From: an uncultured Acetatifactor sp.
Lineage (GTDB): Bacteria; Bacillota; Clostridia; Lachnospirales; Lachnospiraceae
Direction of reading: 5' to 3'
DNA: 38,114 nucleotides
NCBI GenBank assembly: GCA_947588205.1
Contig: CANPYG010000017.1
Coordinates: 1 to 38,114 of the forward strand
Shown here: one piece after another, positions 33,564-38,114 of the stretch
How the letters are laid out: the number at the start of each line of letters is the position of its first letter
How positions within the stretch are numbered: position 1 is the stretch's first letter
Notes under the pieces: generated by a model
Told to the model about the DNA's origin: nothing
The model's database searches: none
The model's input: the letters and a program-made list of their open reading frames with translations, nothing else
Program-made: the position numbers and the translations under genes

Positions 33564-33643
33564 TTTCCTGTCATCCTCCATTCTGCCGGCATTTTGCCGA
33601 CGTTCATCTATAAAAGCCCCAATCATCGTAAATCCAATCCCGC

Positions 33644-33661
33644 CGGCGGACGTTTCCGCCG
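33644..33661 (-). other. Hairpin between rimP and nusA
   Basis: CGGCGGA pairs with TCCGCCG around a 4-nt loop, with no U-tract. It lies just after the rimP stop. Confidence 0.5.
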
Positions 33662-33673
33662 TGGACCAGTCCG

Positions 33674-34138
33674 TCAAAAATCTATCGTCAGCCTGACCAG
33701 CGCAATCTCCTTACGCGGGAAGCTGCGTGGGGAGCCGTCTTCCAGTATCGTGATCTGTTCCCCGTCAAAGCCGTCCAGAATCCCCACAAACTCCTTGCAT
33801 TTGTCAATGGGCTTAAAAAGCTTTATCTCCACCTCTTCGCCAAGGCATTTCTCAAAGTGCCTGTCTTTTTTCAGGGTCCTTCCAAGACCGGGGCTGCTGA
33901 CCTCAAGGATATATGCGTCCGGGATAAAATCCTCCAAGTCCAAAGCGTCGGAAAGCAGTCTACTCACACTTTCACAGTCGTTGATGCTGACGCCGCCCTC
34001 TTTGTCAATATAGGCGCGCAGATACCGTTCGCTTCCTTCCTTCACATACTCCACATCATAGATCCCCACACCGCACCGGGCAGCTATGGGAGCAAGCAAA
34101 GCCTCCGTCCTCGCCTCATAGTCCTCTCTTTTCGACAT
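33674..34138 (-). CDS. rimP: Ribosome maturation factor RimP
   Basis: RimP assists 30S subunit assembly. The 154 residues show the family pattern: GVGIYDVEYVKEGSERYLRA, split at 20, YIDKEGGVSINDCESVSR, DAYILEVSSPGLGRTLKK and a C-terminal SH3-like LVRLTIDF. I chose the ATG at 34138 with agggaaga upstream; the frame opens at 34225 but that would place coding sequence over the palindromic leader. It is the first gene of the operon, 114 bases from the predicted transcription start. Confidence 0.95.
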   Translation of the reverse strand: MSKREDYEARTEALLAPIAARCGVGIYDVEYVKEGSERYLRAYIDKEGGVSINDCESVSRLLSDALDLEDFIPDAYILEVSSPGLGRTLKKDRHFEKCLGEEVEIKLFKPIDKCKEFVGILDGFDGEQITILEDGSPRSFPRKEIALVRLTIDF

Positions 34139-34205
34139 TCTTCTCTTCCCTCTCAAAACCGGACCTTCCCATTCACCGCCCGGATTTTCCAAATAACCAA
34201 AAGAT

Positions 34206-34231
34206 AAGAGTGGAACGCGTTCCACTCTTAC
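34206..34231 (-). promoter_or_regulatory. 26-bp perfect palindrome in the rimP-nusA leader
   Basis: Each 13-base arm (TAAGAGTGGAACG and its complement) is perfect. It lies at about +21 to +46 and is followed on the minus strand by a moderately U-rich stretch (TCTTTTGGTTATTT). It could be an attenuator hairpin or a repressor operator. Confidence 0.65.
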
Positions 34232-34258
34232 TTAACATTACCATTTAATTCAAACAAA

Positions 34259-34287
34259 GTATAAGGCAATCCCATAAAAAAGTCAAT
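34259..34287 (-). promoter_or_regulatory. Promoter of the rimP-nusA-infB-ribF operon
   Basis: TTGACT (34282-34287), a 17-bp spacer and TATACT (34259-34264) on the minus strand. Confidence 0.8.
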
Positions 34288-34325
34288 ACCTTTTCAGAAA
34301 AAATATCGATGGCTCCGCTTCATTT

Positions 34326-34928
34326 TCAGGACTCTTTCCCGCGGAAAATCATTTTTAATATCGGGAAAAATACCCAGAAGGAGATAATGCAGTTGATTAT
34401 CATGGTCACAACATCAGCAACGGTCTCGCCCCACCTGCCCAGATTCCAGGTATCGATCAGCAAATGGTAGACAGGCGCCTTGTAGAAGCCCTGTGCCGCT
34501 GCGGCGCTGACAGTAATCACTATGTAGGCAACCAAATACCAGAATGCCGCTTTCCATATTTTCCCCGTTGACTTAAAAGTAACTTTCCTCTGGATAAAAA
34601 AATTAAAAACCTGCGCAATGGCCATTGTGACCTGGACTGCAAGGAAATACGCCAGACCACCGCCGCCCCCCAGGGCAATGGCGCCTCCTGCGTAATTAAA
34701 AATGTAATAATCCGATCCGTCGAAATTTTTCCCCATTTTCCCAATCTGAAAACTGATATTCACCAGATCTGTCTTTCCAAACATTTCTTTAAAGATCGGC
34801 ATTAAAACTAATTGCAGCAATGTGACGCCGTTACTTACCATAAAAAAGGTGATAAATTCTGCAAGGACTCCATGCTTCAATACAAATCCGTGCCATTTTT
34901 CTGTCAAATATCTCATTCCTTCACTCAT
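34326..34928 (-). CDS. GtrA-family membrane protein
   Basis: A protein of about 200 residues with four hydrophobic segments, around 20-42, 76-102, 124-145 and 170-190, and the family's signature loop before TM3, FNFFIQRKVTFKSTGK. GtrA-like proteins are thought to move or anchor lipid-linked sugars across the membrane. The segment between TM1 and TM2 is longer than usual (FGKTDLVNISFQIGKMGKNF region). The start is unsure: ATG 34928 overlaps the upstream stop as ATGA and suggests coupling; GTG 34934 and ATG 34916 are alternatives. No glycosyltransferase gene is adjacent; the neighbour is a glycoside hydrolase. Confidence 0.8.
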   Translation of the reverse strand: MSEGMRYLTEKWHGFVLKHGVLAEFITFFMVSNGVTLLQLVLMPIFKEMFGKTDLVNISFQIGKMGKNFDGSDYYIFNYAGGAIALGGGGGLAYFLAVQVTMAIAQVFNFFIQRKVTFKSTGKIWKAAFWYLVAYIVITVSAAAAQGFYKAPVYHLLIDTWNLGRWGETVADVVTMIINCIISFWVFFPILKMIFRGKES

Positions 34929-37366
34929 TCCCACGCTATAATAATTTCACTACTGGCAGTAAGGGTTCCGTCTGTGGCTGTAATCGTGATTATTCGCTCC
35001 TCTCTGGCCTGAATAATGGCAAGGGCTTCCCCATAATAAGTATCCGTAATATCGCATAAATACCCGGCAGGATTATAAGGACATCCATTCCCCAGACCCA
35101 AAAGTTTTCCTCCCGATACCTCGACCTTTACGAAATGCCTTTCCATCGGCTTTACGATTCCCTTTTCATCCGTGTACCTGATACGGACAAAGCAGAGCCC
35201 GCCGGGCCGGACCGAATTTTTCTCCGGAACCGTCCGCAGTACGGTTTCCTTTCCTGCAGTAAACAGGGAAGCACAGGATAACTTCAGCCCATCCTTATCA
35301 TATGCAACTGCCTTCAGCTCCCCATTTTCATAGGGTATCCGAAAAAGAACCCTACAATCCTTTCCCCTTTTTTTCCGCTTCAACAGACATCCATTTAAAT
35401 ATAATCCTACCGCGTAAGCTTTCGTATAGACCTCTACTGTCGCCTGGCTCCCTTCACAGCCCCTCCAGGACCAGGAGGCTATCGCATTTGTCATTTTCCA
35501 GGCAGAAGGAGAGTGGCGCCCTTTCTGATACACCGGTCTTACTGCAATAAAAGGTCCTTCCGAACAATCAAAGGCCACCTTTGTATACAAGGCTTCCCCC
35601 AAAGGAGTGCCTGTAATATCTATCCGTCCGCTTCCTGCCGTGAGCCAGCCTGCACGGGACGCCCGGCGCGGAGCATAGTCCCCATATTCCCAGGCCCCGA
35701 CTCCAGTCTCTCCAAGATAATCCATTCCTGCCCAAACGAAATCCCCTATTATACGAGGATGACGTTTTGCTTTTTCATAAAAAAAATTCGCATCCTTACA
35801 AAAAGTCTCGCTCCCCAAAATCAGCCGCCCCGGATACTTTTTCAGATCATGGTCATAGCGGAAAATGCCATAATTATAACCCGCAATATCCAAACGGGAA
35901 TATGCCTCCCTGGTTTTTGCGTCACTGCCTGGGAGCATCGCTCCAAGCTTCATAACGGTATCCCCCAGAATGCCGGCCAGCGTATTATAAAATTCACTTC
36001 CTACCGGGGCAGACTTTTTCCTTTTTTCATTCTTTGCCTTTTTATCGCTGTAAACTCCAAAACCCATTGAATACAGATAATTAAAAAACAAATTGATCCC
36101 GCAGGTAACCGGCCGGGTATCATCCAGGCGATGCAGATATTCCGTCATTTCTTCGGTCAGCCTGATCCCTCTTTCCTGGGCCGTCTCCGCCACCTCATTT
36201 CCTATGGAATATAGCACAACGCATGGATGGTTATAATCCTTTTCCACCATATCCTTGAGATCGTTTCTCCACCACTGTTCAAAGCTAAGGGCATAGTCAT
36301 ATGCTGTTTTATGAATATACCACATATCCACATATTCATCCATCACCAGCATTCCCAGCCTGTCACATGCCTCCAACAGGGCTTTCGAACAGGGATTATG
36401 GGCGGAGCGGACAGCATTATAGCCATTTTCCTTCAGAATATGCACTTTTCTCTCTTCGGCTTCCGGATAACAGCAGGCACCCAGAAGTCCATTATCGTGG
36501 TGGATACAGGCGCCGCGCAGGATCACCCTCTCACCATTGATACAAAAACCTTTTTTCTCATTCCATTCCAGCATGCGGATCCCAAAGCTTCCCTCACAGG
36601 AATCTGTATCCGCATCAAAACCGTCCTCTTCGCCGCCTTTTCTGCCGATAAATTCTATATGATAAGTATATAATTCAGGGTGATCAGGCGCCCACAATTG
36701 AACATTCGTCAGATCCAGGAGGATTTTTTTCTCTCCGTCAGTTTCTTCCTGCCGGACGGCTATAAGCTCGTTATCCTTCCGAATCTCCACCTTCAATTTC
36801 CCGCAGCTGGATGTTCTTACCTTCAGCTCCAGTTTTGCCGCATATTCATGCGCTCCCCCCCTAAATATGCTTCGGGTATGTATTTGCACTCCTGCAGGGA
36901 AAATGTATTCCTTCTCTCCAATATACATCCAGACCGGACGGTAGATTCCCGCTCCTGAATACCAGCGGCTGTTAGGCTGATCCGCATTATGGGCAATGAC
37001 CTCCAGGCGATTTTGGGTTCCATACTGCAGGAAGGCATCCGCATCCACCCAAAAATTTGTATAGCCGTATGGTCTGCCCGCCGCTTTTTTCCCATTCAGG
37101 AATACCTCCGCATTGTGATATACTCCTTCAAATTCCAGCAGTATTTTCTTTTCTTTCCAGGACTGTGGGGCAAAAAAATGTCTGGTATAAAGATAATCGT
37201 TCCCAGCGAAATAACCTGTGTTGTGTTTCCCGGGATTTTCCTCCTTCCGCGGTTCAGAAAGCATTGCATCATGAGGCAGAACAACTTCTTTTTCCCCATC
37301 AGGCCTCACATTTTTTCCCGTGACGCCCTGGAATATCCAACCTGCGTTAAAATCAACCCGTTTCAT
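34925..37366 (-). CDS. Glycoside hydrolase family 2 enzyme (beta-galactosidase-like)
   Basis: An 813-residue retaining glycosidase. The GH2 order is visible: an N-terminal sugar-binding jelly roll (about 1-160), an Ig-like domain (165-265), and a TIM barrel from about 270 with RGACIHHDNG, YNAVRSAHNP, the acid/base Glu391 in SIGNEVAE and the nucleophile Glu520 in LGSETF. Ig-like domains follow from about 600. No signal peptide is present, so it should act in the cytosol on imported sugars. The glycone specificity cannot be fixed by eye. The ATG at 37366 has gagaggt upstream. Its stop overlaps the GtrA-like gene. No sugar transporter is next to it. Confidence 0.92.
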   Translation of the reverse strand: MKRVDFNAGWIFQGVTGKNVRPDGEKEVVLPHDAMLSEPRKEENPGKHNTGYFAGNDYLYTRHFFAPQSWKEKKILLEFEGVYHNAEVFLNGKKAAGRPYGYTNFWVDADAFLQYGTQNRLEVIAHNADQPNSRWYSGAGIYRPVWMYIGEKEYIFPAGVQIHTRSIFRGGAHEYAAKLELKVRTSSCGKLKVEIRKDNELIAVRQEETDGEKKILLDLTNVQLWAPDHPELYTYHIEFIGRKGGEEDGFDADTDSCEGSFGIRMLEWNEKKGFCINGERVILRGACIHHDNGLLGACCYPEAEERKVHILKENGYNAVRSAHNPCSKALLEACDRLGMLVMDEYVDMWYIHKTAYDYALSFEQWWRNDLKDMVEKDYNHPCVVLYSIGNEVAETAQERGIRLTEEMTEYLHRLDDTRPVTCGINLFFNYLYSMGFGVYSDKKAKNEKRKKSAPVGSEFYNTLAGILGDTVMKLGAMLPGSDAKTREAYSRLDIAGYNYGIFRYDHDLKKYPGRLILGSETFCKDANFFYEKAKRHPRIIGDFVWAGMDYLGETGVGAWEYGDYAPRRASRAGWLTAGSGRIDITGTPLGEALYTKVAFDCSEGPFIAVRPVYQKGRHSPSAWKMTNAIASWSWRGCEGSQATVEVYTKAYAVGLYLNGCLLKRKKRGKDCRVLFRIPYENGELKAVAYDKDGLKLSCASLFTAGKETVLRTVPEKNSVRPGGLCFVRIRYTDEKGIVKPMERHFVKVEVSGGKLLGLGNGCPYNPAGYLCDITDTYYGEALAIIQAREERIITITATDGTLTASSEIIIAWE

Positions 37367-37390
37367 TCTGACCTCTCTAATCCTTAATAA

Positions 37391-37444
37391 AAATGCCGCT
37401 TATAGCTTTTGTTTTCACATATTTCGGCTATAAGACGGCATTTT
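37391..37444. terminator. Bidirectional terminator after the lipoprotein gene
   Basis: ATGCCG plus TTATAGC pair with GCTATAA plus CGGCAT, with a small internal loop and a 20-nt apical loop. Runs of T follow on both strands (ATTTTTATT on the minus, ATTTTTTC on the plus). It ends the lipoprotein gene and lies just before the GH2 gene. Confidence 0.85.
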
Positions 37445-37481
37445 TTCATATAGCTGGTTTATCCCGCAATTAAAACAGCCT

Positions 37482-38030
37482 TTACTGCCATGAGCCCCAA
37501 CCCAGGCTGATCCCTTCCCCGGATACACTAAAGGTACCACTGTTCAGGACATCATTGCTGGTTCTGTTTAGCTGTATCGTAAAAAATTCATCCCCTGTCT
37601 TATCGATATATTCGGAAATAGTTTCCTGCGTTATTGATTTAACAGTTGAAGTAATTTCTTCATCCGCAGAACCGTGGTGCAGGTACTGTGTGAACATTTG
37701 ATAAGGAACAAATGCGCAATCTAAGGAATATCCATTCACGCTCACGACCTGCCCCTCGTCAATACGAATGGAAGGAGCTGCGTTCTCATAGTTTTTAACC
37801 CCAACAAGATGGAATTTCGTTTCTGCATCAATATAAAGATACCATGCAACGCCGTCTTCATCCGTATTGCCGCCATCCGCATTTTGATATACATAGTTGC
37901 CGATAATCGCATACTCCACATCTTCATCCGAATTTCCGGAGCTTCCCTTGCTGTTGCCGCAGGCGGCAAGCACAAATGTCATAACCATAATTAATAAAGC
38001 TGCTATCCCTTTTTTACTGTTCTTCATCAT
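37482..38030 (-). CDS. Uncharacterised lipoprotein
   Basis: A 182-residue predicted lipoprotein. MMKNSKKGIAALLIMVMTFV leads to the lipobox LAAC at Cys24, then a Gly/Ser/Asn linker. The mature part is beta-rich (YAIIGNYVYQN, VAWYLYIDAETKFHLVGV, FFTIQLNRTS), with no motif I recognise. It looks like a small secreted ligand-binding or stress protein, but that is a guess. The ribosome binding site is weak (aagaaaagaa). A dyad at 38047-38066 precedes it and a bidirectional terminator follows, so it is probably transcribed alone. Confidence 0.75.
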   Translation of the reverse strand: MMKNSKKGIAALLIMVMTFVLAACGNSKGSSGNSDEDVEYAIIGNYVYQNADGGNTDEDGVAWYLYIDAETKFHLVGVKNYENAAPSIRIDEGQVVSVNGYSLDCAFVPYQMFTQYLHHGSADEEITSTVKSITQETISEYIDKTGDEFFTIQLNRTSNDVLNSGTFSVSGEGISLGWGSWQ

Positions 38031-38046
38031 TTCTTTTCTTGTATGA

Positions 38047-38066
38047 TGTATTTATAACCAAATACA
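38047..38066. promoter_or_regulatory. Dyad upstream of the lipoprotein gene
   Basis: TGTATTT and AAATACA form perfect 7-bp arms around six bases, ending 17 bp before the start codon. A candidate operator or leader hairpin. Confidence 0.45.
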
Positions 38067-38114
38067 CCACTTTTCCTTTCTTTTTATTGATATTGTGGTT
38101 TAATACAATTCAGA

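Noticed and set aside
1..38114. CRISPR array, prophage or insertion sequence
   Set aside because: The repeats are contiguous without spacers, and no transposase, integrase or phage gene is seen.

Overview
The window reads as a chromosomal core segment from a Gram-positive anaerobe of the Lachnospiraceae (Clostridia). The evidence is the rimP-nusA-rnpM-ylxQ-infB-rbfA-nrnA-truB-ribF order, an oxygen-sensitive class III ribonucleotide reductase, a two-domain Lachnospiraceae-style J protein, a DUF6142 protein, many aaggagg ribosome binding sites and consensus sigma-A promoters. All 34 genes I accept lie on the minus strand, so transcription runs from high to low coordinates. That suggests a co-oriented leading-strand region. 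I see no insertion sequence, phage, CRISPR array, rRNA or tRNA.

Layout, read in the direction of transcription. 38030-34326: an orphan lipoprotein, a glycoside hydrolase family 2 enzyme and a GtrA-type membrane protein overlapping it by ATGA. 34287-24699: a strong promoter, then the translation/RNA operon rimP, nusA, rnpM (ylxR), ylxQ, infB, rbfA, nrnA, truB, ribF, closed by a terminator that contains the ribF stop codon. 24625-22766: a consensus promoter with a TACA/TGTA dyad, a BlaI/MecI-like repressor and a BlaR1-like M56 protease whose outer domain is Cys/His-rich rather than a penicillin sensor. 22671-20330: a large lipoprotein joining a propeller-like region to a solute-binding domain. 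20185-18542: a Na/Pi cotransporter with a PhoU domain. 18371-17135: an SH3-NlpC/P60 wall hydrolase behind a promoter with a WalR-like box. 17104-14227: rpsO and pnp.

14085-11950 onwards: a nitroreductase followed by two overlapping MutS-like ATPases without the mismatch-recognition domain, both carrying Asn-Glu where Walker B normally has Asp-Glu. 10172-8150: a tightly packed trio (membrane zinc ribbon, DUF5685, J-domain protein with a Cys-rich tail). DUF5685 carries a DDxxD motif and a second Asp motif resembling those of squalene/phytoene synthases. 8104-5239: an nrdD-nrdG operon with a consensus promoter and two NrdR boxes 32 bp apart. 5167-4106: a TPR lipoprotein. 3909-1: a promoter, a Uma2-type nuclease-fold gene, pyrF, pyrE, a 50-residue membrane peptide, a DUF6142 protein and the start of a probable aminopeptidase that runs off the left edge.

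The most promising material for something undescribed is the zinc ribbon/DUF5685/J-protein trio, the paired MutS-like ATPases, the repurposed BlaI/BlaR1 pair, and a terminator whose 5' arm has been tandemly multiplied. A recurring theme is short tandem repeats at gene ends and junctions (13, 15, 19, 24 and 30 bp units). All functional calls come from reading motifs by eye; no database search was run.
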